Notes under the pieces: model-generated
Databases searched by the model: none
What the model was told of the DNA's origin: nothing
The model's input: only the letters and a program-made list of their open reading frames with translations
From: Dendrolimus kikuchii
Lineage: Eukaryota; Arthropoda; Insecta; Lepidoptera; Lasiocampidae
DNA length: 64,000 nucleotides
Direction of reading: 5' to 3'
NCBI GenBank assembly: GCA_019925095.2
Contig: CM034389.1
Coordinates: forward strand, 17,223,435 to 17,287,434
Part shown: one piece after another, positions 12,940 to 24,238 of the stretch
Numbering within the stretch: the stretch's first letter is position 1
Layout: each line of letters opens with the position of its first letter
Program-made: the position numbers and the translations under genes

Positions 12940-13300
12940 GCACCCTAAAGTCGAGCCTTAGGTCATATAAAGGTCTTGATAACCCTAAAGTGCACAAAAA
13001 CGGCCACAAAGAAGTGCACTTAAATTGGAAGACTTGCTACCCACGCATGTTAGGGTATTTTCGACCATATAACTGGCTAGAGCTCTCGTAAAGAAATTTT
13101 GTCGTTTTGCACCATTAAAATGTGCTGGAACTATTTAAAAAAAGGAAAGGATAAGATCTTATTTCATCGGTAAATTTAACATTTTCCTTATTATTTCCAT
13201 AAAAAAAATGAAATTTTATTTCGTTATTTAAAAGGTTAGTCGAAGTGGTGGATGTTACCAGTTGGAGTTATTTTCAAAATTTAGGGTAAATCGTGTAACT
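12940..13300 (+). repeat. Interspersed repeat related to 37915-38290
   Basis: Shares with the second copy the blocks AAAAACGGCC, GTGCA...AAATTGG, TAGAGCTCTCG, ATTAAAATGTG, GGAACTATTT, GGAAAGGATAAG and TTTTCAAAATTT. It is noncoding and its class is unknown. Confidence 0.6.
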
Positions 13301-13651
13301 ATAGGACAACCTCGAGTGCATATTTTTCAAATAAAAATTACAATTTGAAAATCGGTCCACAATTGAGGACGAGATTGCGTAACATGCATACAAAAAAATT
13401 AAGTACCTGTAGAATTTTTATTAACATTTTTATGAGATTTATATATACATATAATTTTTTTTATACCATTCAAATGTTTATTTGCCAAATGCATGGTGCT
13501 AAAAATTTGTGGACGTTGATGACGGTAGTTTCAGCTATTCATTAGTAGTCACAAAACTGATTTTAATTAAAGCTTCAGCAAAAAAGTTCGGAATTTTGAC
13601 GCGAGTTCTATTTTAGTTTGCGAAACCAAGCTATACAGCAGTTTTTAAGAG

Positions 13652-13785
13652 CTCATTTTATTTCCAGCATTTGGAAACATGCTTACAAAGAAGAGCCTAA
13701 ATTGGGTCCACTAGAATACGGTTGGATTAAGGAAGAAATTTCTTTTGTAATCAAATGGTTTGAGGGAGATCAGCTACCAGGTCTT
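13652..13785 (+). pseudogene. Short protein-like remnant, unidentified
   Basis: One frame reads SSIWKHAYKEEPKLGPLEYG then WIKEEISFVIKWFEGDQLP before stops. The composition and the WKHAYK...WFEGDQ arrangement look like real protein, probably a transposon-borne ORF. It follows a TTTATTTCCAG that resembles a splice acceptor. I do not recognise the family with confidence. It lies just upstream of the R1-like LINE tail. Confidence 0.35.
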
Positions 13786-13845
13786 TGAATGCATGAATCA
13801 TAAAAAAATTAACCTTCTCTTAACTGTAATATCCAAACACACCAG

Positions 13846-14724
13846 TTGCCGAAGGTGTGTATATACACCGACGGCAGTAAAACTGGTGATCAGATGGGGG
13901 CAGCATATACATGCTGGGTGGACGGGGTCGAGACCGGTACCAAGCGGATGAAGCTCGCGTCGTTCTGCACGGTGTTCCAAGCCAAACTTTACGCCTTATG
14001 GCAGGCTACTGAGTTTGTAATAGGGCAAGAGTGGGACTCTGTGACCGTGCTGAGCGACTCGAAGTCATCCTTAGCCGTGGTTTCCGGTCCTGACACGCTC
14101 CTCCCCCCGGCGTTCAATATTCGCCAGAATATTGCTAGGACCACGGGGACACGACGGAACATCCAGCTGTACTGGGTCAGGACTCACGTTAGAGTACCCG
14201 GCAATGAGCGAGCTGACGAGCTAGCCAAGTTAGCGGCACTTAGTGATGAAGCAGCACCGTCCTACAACAGGTGCCCGATGTCGTTCGTTAAGAAACAGTG
14301 CAGGAAAGTATCAGTAGACACTTGGGCGCGACGGTATACAAAGGCTACTACAGCAAGTGTAACAAAGAGGTTTTTTCCTGATGCTGTGAATGCCTACAAG
14401 ACTGTTCGCAAAATCAAGCTCACTCCGATCTTGACGTAGGTGCTGACCGGACACGGGGGTTTTGCAGCGTATCTGCATCGCTTCAAATGCAAGGACAGCC
14501 CATCATGCGCTTGTGATGACGAAACACCGGAAACCATCCAACATTTGTTGCTGGAATGCCCTAGATACGGTCAAGCCAGGCACGATCTGGAGTCCAGCAT
14601 CAACATGAAGTTGACCGAGCCGACATTAGCAATAATGCTGGTTGGCAAGGACACCAGATCGTGTCTGGAAGCATATTGTCAAAGCGTTGCAGAGCACGCC
14701 GTGAAGCGGAACAAAACCAGGTAA
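13846..14724 (+). pseudogene. R1-like LINE: RNase H domain and ORF2 C-terminus
   Basis: The frame opens LPKVCIYTDGSKTGD, the RNase H start with its catalytic Asp. It continues FCTVFQAKLYALW, TVLSDSKSSL and RTHVRVPGNERADELAK, the usual order in R1/I-group non-LTR retrotransposons. After an in-frame TAG at 14437-14439 the same frame goes on with LTGHGGFAAYLHRFK and CACDDETPETIQHLLLECP, the CCHC-like tail, ending at TAA 14722-14724. The catalytic Glu expected in FQAELYAL is Lys (AAG) here. With the internal stop this shows a dead 5'-truncated copy. Upstream reverse transcriptase is absent. Confidence 0.88.
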
Positions 14725-15155
14725 TGGTTATCCATTATCTCAATGTTCTAAACCCTACTGTGGTCATCATCTGAGTCTGGAACGGAAGGAGCGGCCCTCT
14801 GAATATAAAACCGACCGCAAGAGCCGTCTATATAGAATAAATAGTAGGAATTCAATAATTTTATATCAATAGTTCTATTATTTTATGTTACACTTTTATT
14901 AGGTTAAGTTAGATAAATATACACAGTTATATAATATTTATTAGGTTAAGTAGGTAAATATACATTTTAAGTTTAATTACATATATAATGTCCAACATAA
15001 TACATACACATACACACAACACTTCACACTTGCACATATACACAGAGGCACACTCAAATAAAACAAAGTCGAAAAGCATGCGAACGTGAACTGAGTAAAA
15101 TTAAGATTATATAGGCCCCGAAGAACATCGGGGGTAAATAGGCGACTTATAAAAA
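14725..15155 (+). mobile_element. 3' UTR of the R1-like LINE
   Basis: Noncoding sequence after the ORF2 stop. It contains a tandem repeat of TATTAGGTTAAGT (14898 and 14939) and an ATACACATACACACAACACT stretch, and ends at a short A run near 15150. The end point is approximate. Confidence 0.45.
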
Positions 15156-15195
15156 AAAACTAATATCCACGTTGATTATGATATATATAGATTTA

Positions 15196-16509
15196 CTAGA
15201 GTTTACCCCGCGGCTCCGCCGCGCGTCAAACTCTAGTGCGTACCTCTTGTTTTAAGAGCAGGCGTTAATACAGGATATATTGTATTGTATTTTTATGTTG
15301 GTGCTATTTGCCCTAGGAAGATTTCCTTAATTTAAATCGCAAACTATCCCATCTACCGGGATGAATAGTATCTATGTCCATTTTTGGTATTCAGACAGAC
15401 AGATTGACAGATCGAGTGGAAGTCGCATTTTTTTAAAGATTGTGAATTTTTATATCTATAAACTTGATAAATGATTGGTTCCCCATACAAACTTTAATAC
15501 CCTATTTCAACCCGTTCTAGTTTTATTTATATAAATAAATATTGTGTAAACTACACAAAAGACCAAAACTACCAAACGTATTAAAACTGCCGAAACTACC
15601 AAATCTACCAACCAAAACTACCAAATCCACCAAACAAAACTACCTCAACTACCTAAACTACCACAATTACCAAATCTATCAATCAAAACTACCACAACTA
15701 CCAAAACTACCACAATTACCAAATCTACCAATCAAAACTACCACAACTACCAAAACCACCACAACTAACAAAACTACCACAACTACCAAAACTACCACAA
15801 CTACCAAAACTAACACAACTACCAAAACTACCACAACTATCAAAACTATCAAAACTACCAAAACTACCACAACTACTAAAACTACCACAACTATCAAAAC
15901 TACCACAACTACCAAACTAACCGAATCTACCAACGAAAACTACCATAACTACCAAATCTACAAACCAAAACTACCACAACTACCAATACTACCAAATCTA
16001 CCACAACTACCGAAACTACCAAATCTACAAACCAAAACTACCACAACTATCAAAACTACCACTACTACCAAAACTACCAAATCTACCGAAACTACCAAAA
16101 CTACATAAACGACCAAATTGACCAAAATAAACAAAATGACGAAAATGGCAAACCACAAATAAAAAACCTATCCTAGTTTCCGGGATAAACTTTACATAAA
16201 TCTATCCCAGTATCCGGGATGAAAACTATGCCTTGGCCACCCTCGGTATTCAAATTACATATGTACCGAGTATCAGCGAAATCGGTCCAATAGTCTTTCC
16301 ATAAAAGGATAACAAACAGAGAGACAAATATACTTTTATCCCGGAAACTATCCCATTTTCCGGGATAAAAAGTATCCTGTGTTCATTCTCGGCATCGAAA
16401 ATATATATATACTGAGTTTCAGCCAAACCGGTCCAGTAGTTTTTACATGAAAACGGAACAGACAGACAGACAGACAGAGTTACTTTCGCATTTATAATAT
16501 TAATAGGGA
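15196..16509 (-). mobile_element. Helitron-like element carrying a minisatellite
   Basis: Read on the minus strand it starts, after an A, with TCCCTATTAATATTATAAAT and CTGTCTGTCTGTCTG. It ends in a strong GC hairpin followed by CTAG (plus-strand 15196-15199). The 5' and 3' parts match the 675-bp element at 1420-2094 but this copy is about twice as long. The extra length is the tandem ACTACCAAA-type array at 15550-16110. Confidence 0.7.
15550..16110. repeat. ACTACCAAA/ACTACCACA minisatellite
   Basis: About 560 bases of 9-base units of the type ACTACCAAA and ACTACCACA with occasional AATCTACCA units. All three frames on one strand stay open only because the repeat lacks stops, so the Thr/Lys-rich and Val-rich frames are not genes. 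In the related element at 1420-2094 the same place holds only a few GCCATTTTGGTCATTTTTGG-like units. Confidence 0.95.
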
Positions 16510-16629
16510 TTCTTTACAATTAACTAATTTTTCCCAGTATCCATGTTGAATCCTTCATAAATTTTAATTTTTGTAATCATAATAATATAGTTAAGAACAC
16601 GCATCCAATGGATATAAAAGTAAGTCTTA

Positions 16630-17085
16630 TTCATATGTATAGCTGTTATTCATACGAGCTATTCTCGGGCTGTAGATTGTTTCTCTGTCTGCCAAACTGT
16701 TTTAACCGGAAAAAACGTCTGCTTTTATAAACATAAGCTAATCATAATGTTGACAAAAACATATATAAATATCAGACGTAATAAAATACTATAAAAAATA
16801 AACATTTTTTAAAATTTTAAAGAGTGTCGTCTGCCATTATATTGCAACCGTCATAACCGTCTGCCATTTTAATTTTTCAATAATAATAATTTAAAATATA
16901 CAAACGGCAACTTTACTGAAATACTTTCGAAGTTCAACTAATTTTTGTATCTGATACATCTGCGCATTACTACGCAATCGGGCTTGGCTGGTCCCCACCT
17001 CATGTACAGTAAACTTAAGAAAGTCATTGGGTAAAATTCAGAGTTTACTCAAATATGTAATGTCTGCTTTTCATTGGCTATCTAG
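16630..17085 (-). repeat. 450-bp repeat, inverted partner of 12369-12823
   Basis: See the partner entry. Ends at TAATGTCTGCTTTTCATTGG, the inverse of the partner's start. About 3.8 kb lies between the two inverted copies. Confidence 0.75.
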
Positions 17086-17111
17086 CTAGTACCTATATCA
17101 AAAAATCGATT

Positions 17112-17432
17112 GGAGTTTTTGGCGGGAACTGAAAGGGGATGTTGTGCTGTGCAGTTTTATTTTCTAAAAATGTGTAAAATTACTCTAAAATGAACAATAG
17201 TTGTAGGATATTGATAGTTTTTGAATACAAATTATGTGTTTTTGTGAGAAATGTGAACTGTATAGTCAAATGTGGCCTTTTGAGTTGTCACAAGAACTCC
17301 GTTGAATGGCACTAGCTGATTACCTACAGTTCAGCTGTGCTGCACATAGGCTTAAGAAAATGAAACTATATTGTAAACTAAGATCTGGCTTAAAGGCCTA
17401 GCTGCCAAGCCATAAACTTAAGTAAAATAAAT
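17112..17432 (+). mobile_element. Retroposon-like family S, copy 1
   Basis: Starts TGGAGTTTTTGGCGGGAACT and ends CTTAAAGGCCTAGCTGCCAA plus an A-rich tail. It is flanked by AAAAAATCGAT on both sides (17101-17111 and 17433-17443). This copy has about 60 extra bases in its 3' half compared with copies 2, 4 and 5. Length, A-rich tail and target duplications point to LINE-mediated insertion, as for a SINE. I see no clear tRNA-type promoter boxes. Confidence 0.75.
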
Positions 17433-17442
17433 AAAAAATCGA

Positions 17443-17985
17443 TATTATAAATGTTTGTCAGATTAGATGTTCCGGCTAATCTCTGAAACGGCTAGACCGA
17501 TTTTGACGGGACTTCCGCTGGCAGATAGCTGATGTTATAACTATAAGTAGTAACTTGAGCTACATTTTTTTTAGGCTTCCAAGAAAAAAAAGTGTGTTTG
17601 TGTGTGTATGTGCAGTTCACACGCAGTAGAAGTGAAATGAAGTGTGAAGAGGTGGGAGGGATTCTAAATTTTGTGATGTCCACGGTTCGGGGTTCATATA
17701 TTATATCGTTATAATATATTTAAATTTTAAAACACGAAATTTGAAGGATTAACGAAAAACTTCAAAACATTTCTAACTCTATCTGTTTGAGCATACATAG
17801 TATTTAAATTACTACATATAATGTATTATATCTCATTCTCTCGCAGGATTTGTCCTGTAGATAGATTTATGTGTGTATCTCTTTTTAGTATCGCTTTGTT
17901 CGTTTATCGAGTTTCACAAATCACAACTATTTTAAAGAAGTTTCACTTCAAAAATCCACGCAGATGAAGTCGCGCGCACAGCTAG
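17443..17985 (+). mobile_element. Helitron-like element
   Basis: Begins near GATATTATAAATGTTTGTCAG, contains GGCTAGACCGATTTTGACGG, and ends CGCGCGCACAG then CTAG (17982-17985) before T. Noncoding. Confidence 0.45.
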
Positions 17986-18889
17986 TATTTTATAAACCTA
18001 CCATTTATTAAAATGTTGACAGTACTGTTTTTTGTATTCGTGCAAGCAAAAGTCGACATTAAGGTGACGAACATTTTAATTCCGTGAATGTACATCTAAC
18101 AGTAATATGTATATTAGACATTGAGCACACGTTTAGAGGCAACCTTTTCAATTTTTTCTATCGAGAAAATTTAACGGAAATGCGTTATAAGCTATATATA
18201 GTATTTTCCTCAGAAATGTGATCAAGATTGACATATATTTTTTGAACGCTATAAAGTGTGTAATCTTGACTGAGGAATCTATCAAAAACGCTTTTTCTCT
18301 CTTATCACGCTCTTAAAATGTCATTATTAAGCTTGTGGACAATAATGACCCATTAGCTAATTAGAAGTACAGCCAGGTGGTAAGTTGCTTGAACTTGTTC
18401 TCGTGTGATTGTAGTATTTCATAAAACGCCAAGTAGGATAATTCCAGTAAAGTTCCGAGAATATGAAAAACCGTTATGAATTGTTTCTTATAATACATGT
18501 ATGTATGTACGTACTTGGCTAACGACATTTACATACCTCTAAACTTGGCATAGTTTTCATTCGCGGAAACTCGTCAATGTCACCAGAATTTATTTATAAA
18601 TGCGTTGATCTATTTTTCAACGCATCTCTTTAAATTTTATAGTTGTATATTTCGTTGACCTTGGTGTATTTGCTCGATTTATTTCATCGACGTACGAGTA
18701 CCTAATGTTAATGTTATAATTCTACAATATGAACTGCACGTGACTAGTGAAATATCACGCTAAACATTATTAATAGTAGAATATAAAGTGTGAATACGGA
18801 AGAGACGAAACACCCTTGAAGATATTTTTATAGAACTCTTAATAGCCAAATGTTGAGTCAGCTAGGTATACTTATATACAACGGACATG

Positions 18890-19040
18890 TCGAGTAGCAT
18901 GTGCGAAACGGTGCGGTGAATGTGGGGCAGTGAGGGGCATTAGCAGAGAGTGGGGCGCGGGGTGCGGAGGGGAGTGCACGAGGGCCAAGATGGCGGCGAG
19001 GACGCAACGATCGATGTCCGCAGACGCCGCACGCGAGGCT
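18890..19040 (+). promoter_or_regulatory. CpG-rich island with AAGATGGCGGC motif in DOT1 intron
   Basis: A compact GC- and CpG-rich block stands out in AT-rich intron. It includes GTGGGGCGCGGGG and CCAAGATGGCGGCGAGG. AAGATGGCGGC matches the core of the YY1/Pho-type site often found near start sites. The ATG at 18990 opens only 26 codons. It could be an internal promoter or a first exon of an unseen transcript. No flanking donor with an open frame was found. Confidence 0.35.
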
Positions 19041-19290
19041 ATCTCTATTTATACACGACTCGATTTATAAGCACCATTTCCACTGTCACATTCTAATTCT
19101 ACTGAATACAATAGACACAATATTTTGGATAATTTTAGTAGTAGGTTTTGTTTAGATGGCTGAAAATATATTATATTGGGTACGATGGGGTAACTACGAG
19201 ACACGTTTTATTTTACAAGCTTTACTTGCAACCAAAGTTTGATTTTCATTGAAAATTATCTGTGCCTAAGTATTCTTATAACTGCAACGA

Positions 19291-19568
19291 GGAGTTTTTG
19301 GCGGGAACTGAAAGGGGACGTTCTGCTGTGCAGTTTTATTTTCTAAAAATGTGTAAAATTACTCTAAAATGAACAATAGTTGTAGGATATCGATAGGTTT
19401 TGAGTAGTAATTATGTGTTTTTGTGAGAAATGTGAACTGTATATTCAAATGTGGCCTTTCGAGTTTTCACAAGAACTCCGTTGAATGGTGTTGATTGTAG
19501 CCTACAATACAACTGCGCCTGGCTTAAAGGCCTAGTTGCCAAGCCTTAAACATAAAAAAAATAAAAAA
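19291..19568 (+). mobile_element. Retroposon-like family S, copy 2
   Basis: Same start (GGAGTTTTTGGCGGGAACTG) and end (GCCTAGTTGCCAAGCCTTAA plus A-rich tail). It is flanked by a perfect 13-bp duplication ATAACTGCAACGA (19278-19290 and 19569-19581). Confidence 0.85.
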
Positions 19569-20028
19569 ATAACTGCAACGATTTTTTCTCCATCCAGTTC
19601 GTCTTTCGATTACTTTGGAAAAATTCCTAGGGAAATTGTTCTTAACTCTACTAATATGATGCCTTATTTTTTGACTAATCAGTAATCACAAATAAAGAAT
19701 TCATTTTAATCATTGGGAATTACAATGTGAATAACGTATTAATCCATTATTTTATTTTACAATTTTTTATTTATTTATTTTATCTTCTTTAGCTGTTCTT
19801 ATTAACATTATTACTTTAATTGTTCTGTGATACCCTAAATAATATAGAGTTCACATTGGATATATATGAATTAAGTAGTTACATTTTGTCACAATATTTC
19901 CTACAGGAATATTACGACTGTACGTGTAATACACTCCAAGTAATCTTTGTTACTTTTGTTTGAAAAATGATGTCACCGAGCGTTTACGATTGGCATGTTA
20001 AACAGCCTTAACCTTGCTCCCAGGACAA

Positions 20029-20082
20029 AAGAACTCACTACGTCAATAATAGTTAATACTATTATTGACATAGTGAGTTCTT
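20029..20082. repeat. Near-perfect hairpin, 24-bp arms
   Basis: AAGAACTCACTACGTCAATA plus ATAG is followed by a six-base loop and its reverse complement with one mismatch. No flanking T run or gene explains it. It may be a small fold-back MITE. Confidence 0.8.
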
Positions 20083-20689
20083 AAATTAAGTTAATACTTA
20101 ATTGTGGATATTTTAAAGTTTTATAGTTTTTAATAAGCTTTTACCAAAGTATTCTAAATTTTATCCCGTATTCGTTGAAGACATTACTTGAAAAATCAAC
20201 GGAACGGAAATCAACTAGTAGGAAGTTCGTATAAAAACCAAAATTACAAATTAAAATAAACCGATTTTTCCATAAAGAAGTAACGGTGTTGTTTCCTGTG
20301 TAACATCTGAGTAAATTCGCTTGCGGCAGATGTAGACAGTGTCTGGTATACATAACTAGGTCATTAATGTTTAAAAAATATTACATTTCTAAATAAATTA
20401 AAACAAATGAAACAAGTATATACTATTTATTATATATTTGTCATATGGATAACAGATTCTTGTATTAGATTGATTTTCTTCAATTAACTCTCATAATTAT
20501 TTTACTTTCTAATCTTCTCGCCCGCGACTTCGTTCACGTTGGACAGGTAGCCGAGTTCAAAGTGGCTTTGGCAATATTTAAAATCAATAATTATTTCCAG
20601 CAATACAATAAGATTATTACTAGGAAAAGCCATGGCTATAAATGATGAAAGATAATGCCCACGCTGGGTTCCCGGGTACGCCTGCTAGT

Positions 20690-21105
20690 TTCTTCACTTG
20701 TAGACAGACATACACTTTAACATTTTGGTTCTTGAACTTCTTCGAAATTAATTTATTTTCAAACGAATAAAGGATTTTACGTTAATTTTTCGGCGTACCT
20801 CCTTAATAAAGCCCGGGATCTCTCGTACCTTAATTTTTTCAGACGCTCATTACATAACGCCCTGGTTTTGGTCGATAAGCTCGGGACTCTCAGTTCTTCG
20901 TTTAGTACTCTTTTGGCCATAGTTCTGCTTAACCCCAATTCAAGGGTTAACATTTTTTTGCTTGCGGACAGAATTGATTTTTGTATTCGCTCCCGCACTG
21001 CTTTGATGACAGCTGGTGCCCTAACCGTACCAAGTCGGCTGCTCCGTTTACAGGCTTCAGCTGTCTAATCATCACTAAATCGTTTGATAGTAATATACTT
21101 AAATG
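20690..21105 (-). pseudogene. Tc1/mariner-superfamily transposase remnant
   Basis: On the minus strand the block reads TIKRFSDD, stop, then GTVRAPAVIKAVRERIQKS, LTLELGLSRTMAKRVL and LRRYAEKLT. After a frame change it gives KILYSFENKLISKKFKNQN. This is the helix-turn-helix region and the start of the catalytic domain of a Tc1/mariner transposase (AVRERI..., LLRRYA, KILFTDE-like). The first catalytic Asp position is not conserved (SFEN). Stops and frameshifts make it a pseudogene. Confidence 0.7.
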
Positions 21106-23864
21106 AACCTTAGCATTATTTCCAAATTTTGCAGCAGTTTAAAAATCTCAATTGGCGCGTTACTGCAGTGGTGCAGCGCAATAGCGGAGACTTTGTCTCG
21201 TTTTTGCGCCCACTTCATTTCTTCAATTAGAATAAAATCAAAATATTTTTTAATTTAAGACGGTACAAAAGTTCCTTATTCAAAATTAGCTCAAACATTT
21301 CTGACCAGTATTCGAAATTTAAATTAAATAAGGATGTCATAGAACTTATAACCCGACAAGGCATAATATACTGGCAGTATTGGCATGGATATAAATATTA
21401 CCTGTTTGCTTCAGGCTATAAAAATAAAACTCTGTGTTACACCGAAATTCTAATCTTCTCTCTCTCTCTTTTTCTCTCAAAATTTTTTCCAAAGCAAAAT
21501 ATTCCATGAGAACTTTTGTGCCCAACGAGAAGACTAATTATTTTAATTACAATAAGATCGTCTGTGTTATGTGGAGTAAGGCTATAAATATAATGGGAAA
21601 ACTCAATTTAAAAACTTTCGCTTTCATAATATTTAATCAATGTTATGGAACAATAAAATAGACATAGCCATTGTTTATAGTAAATAGGTACTAAAAATAA
21701 ACTTTCTACATTTAAGTGAAGATTTACAATAGTGCTTGCGGCGACGCTAACAGTAAACCATAAAGAATTTGTAACTTGGATGACATACGTACCAATGATT
21801 TCAAAACAAGGCATGCTGCAGATCGCGTGAAGTGGAGAAGAAAAAATTAGGAAAGCAGACCCCGGGCTTCGAAGCGAAAGGTTGCCAAACGCAACCGGAG
21901 CTTACTCTCGGCCGATGATAATGATGAAGAATTTATAGATTATCATTATTAATTGACCAGTAATTCATGAGCTTACATGCAAAGTTGCTTCTCCTAAGAA
22001 ATTAAGAGAGATTTGACTATGAAACGAATGCCATTGTTGTGGCGGGAGGTTCGTTCGGACCACTTGTGGGGGCGATGACCGCAATATTGAGCGAACGCGA
22101 ATGTCTCACGTAGTGTTAATGACCTTTTTTTGGCTGCGCCAGCGTCGCTGCTTAGCAGTCACGACTTTATTAGAAAATATCTTTGAAAACTTTTCAGGTA
22201 GAGGTACACAAATTTAATCATTATTACAAGTAGTTTGAGACTCAGAGCCAACTCAACATTTGGCATTATAGTATTTTAGCCTATATTTGTGATAAATGTA
22301 TTATGTTTAATTTGTACTGTTCTGTTTTTTGTAAAGGTTTAAGAAAGATGATATATTGTATAAATTGTCGACCACTAACTCATTAAGCGACAGGCACCTA
22401 TTTATTATATATAAGTGCGATATCTTTAAGGCAAAACAGTTTTTATAGTCAAACCAACTTTGGGTAATTAGCCGACATAAATGTTAACGTAAACTTATCT
22501 CAACAAAGAACTGATTTTGTAAACGGCAATAAAATAGATTCAGCTACTTTAAAAGAGAGCGATACCGTAATCAATTTACTGGTTAAAATGTATTTACGAA
22601 TTATAAAATTAATTATTCGTTTTTATTTAAATGCGAACTTCCTTGCACTAGGGTAGTAACCATAACTGTATCCCTGCAGACATATAAATAACGGACAAAA
22701 TTCAACACTTAAACAGGAAACGAATTATTTGCAAAACGAATACAAAAATATATTTCCGAATGGAAATCGAACGTACAAACTTGTCGACGCATAGTTCATA
22801 GATAAAAAATATTGTAAGAAACCATTTTGATTTAAAATCTCCATCAAACATTAATTACATAAAATATCGTATGTATGTACTCTCGTCGCTGATTCAGCGG
22901 TCGCGATGCTACGGGTTGCAAATGCAGTATAACGTAATGAATTAACTTGGGTTGCCGCTTTCTAATTTTCACCGAGTTAGATTTAGAATGACGCAACGTT
23001 TTAGCGCCATATGGGTTGTTTGGTCAACGACGTGCACATGAGAGCAGAGATTGCATAACCGGTTGAACGAAATTATTATAAGTTCTCTCTTGTATATATG
23101 TATTAAAATGAGTAATTAAAGATTTTAAGTTTTTATAATAATTTGATTATACATATAAAGACGAACGTGAAAGTAAGTTTGTTTAGACTTTTACTTATTC
23201 GTCTATTAATTCTTTGTAGTAGTTGGTCATCATGTTTCATACATTAATAGCTTAGAGACCCGAGGTGAATATAACACACTTTTCATTTAGAAAAATTAGT
23301 AGTTCTCGAAGAGTCATAACGTGTGAAAACTTCAGTTTTTCCAAATTAAAGTGACCTTTAATCCATTGTGATGTGTTTTAATATTACATCTAACGTGTTT
23401 GAATGAAAGTACTTTTGTTTTTTAATTACGGGTTTTCACACTTTTATGACGACGTCAACTTTGATTTCATCTTTCGGTAATTTTTGCATTTTGGGTGGTA
23501 GTCTTTAACTTCTAGTGTGGTTCTAAGAAGTCCATAGAAGATTAGGGAACAAATTTCAATTAAACTAAAAGCAATCATTAACAGGGTAAATCATACTAAG
23601 CTAAAATTAGCCATTACTAACGGGGAACAAGGTTTCTACGTAAGTAAGAATGACCGAATATATTACCACCAATATATTAAAAAGAAAATGCTTTAAAATA
23701 TAAATGTTAATGTAAGCGAAATACCACTCACTGACTGACTCATTACGAGGTCTCCGAAACCATACGTCTGATTGACTTCAAATTTTGCAACATAGATGCG
23801 TACTAAGAGCGGATTTTACGAAAATCCTATCAAAGATTTGTTTTTTATTTATTTTTTATTGCAG

Positions 23865-24060
23865 GAGTTCAGCAGACAGGCAGACGGCCCACTCGATGGA
23901 AAGCGGTTACCATCGCCTATGGACATTTGCAACAAAATTGCTACAAATGCACTGCTGCTCTCTTAAAGGTGGTCGCCATCCAGTCGAGCAAATACCCTAC
24001 CACCTGGCTATGGGTTGTTTAGTCGCCTCTTACGACAGGCCGCTGGGCCGCAGGAAATTG
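23865..24060 (+). repeat. Interspersed repeat, inverted copy at 26020-26300
   Basis: Contains CAGCAGACAGGCAGACGGCC, ATCGCCTATGGACATTTGCA and CACTGCTGCTCTCTTAA, all found inverted near 26.0-26.3 kb. The 107-residue open frame through it is not conserved with a gene, so I treat it as a repeat. Confidence 0.7.
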
Positions 24061-24115
24061 TATTCTTTCTCCGTTCCTGCACGGATTATTATTTACCATC
24101 ACAATTGATAACATC

Positions 24116-24238
24116 GTTGCTATGGTAACCATTGCCATCGTAAACGTTGCTATTTTAATCATTGCCTTGGTAGACTTTGCCATGGTAACCGTTGCTATAG
24201 TATCCGTTGCCATGGTAGTAACCTTTGTTATAGTAATT
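24116..24238. repeat. 15-bp minisatellite, eight units
   Basis: Units are GTTGCTATGGTAACC, ATTGCCATCGTAAAC, GTTGCTATTTTAATC and so on, eight in a row. One unit is 18 bases (extra GTA). Period 15 is a multiple of 3, which keeps the minus-strand frame open by chance. Confidence 0.92.

Noticed and set aside
15542..16158. Thr/Lys-rich 188-residue and Val-rich antisense open frames
   Set aside because: All frames stay open because the 9-base tandem repeat lacks stop codons; it lies inside a Helitron-like element.
23785..24108. 107-residue frame starting MQHRCVLRAD
   Set aside because: It spans a dispersed repeat found inverted at 26020-26300, where the frame is not kept.
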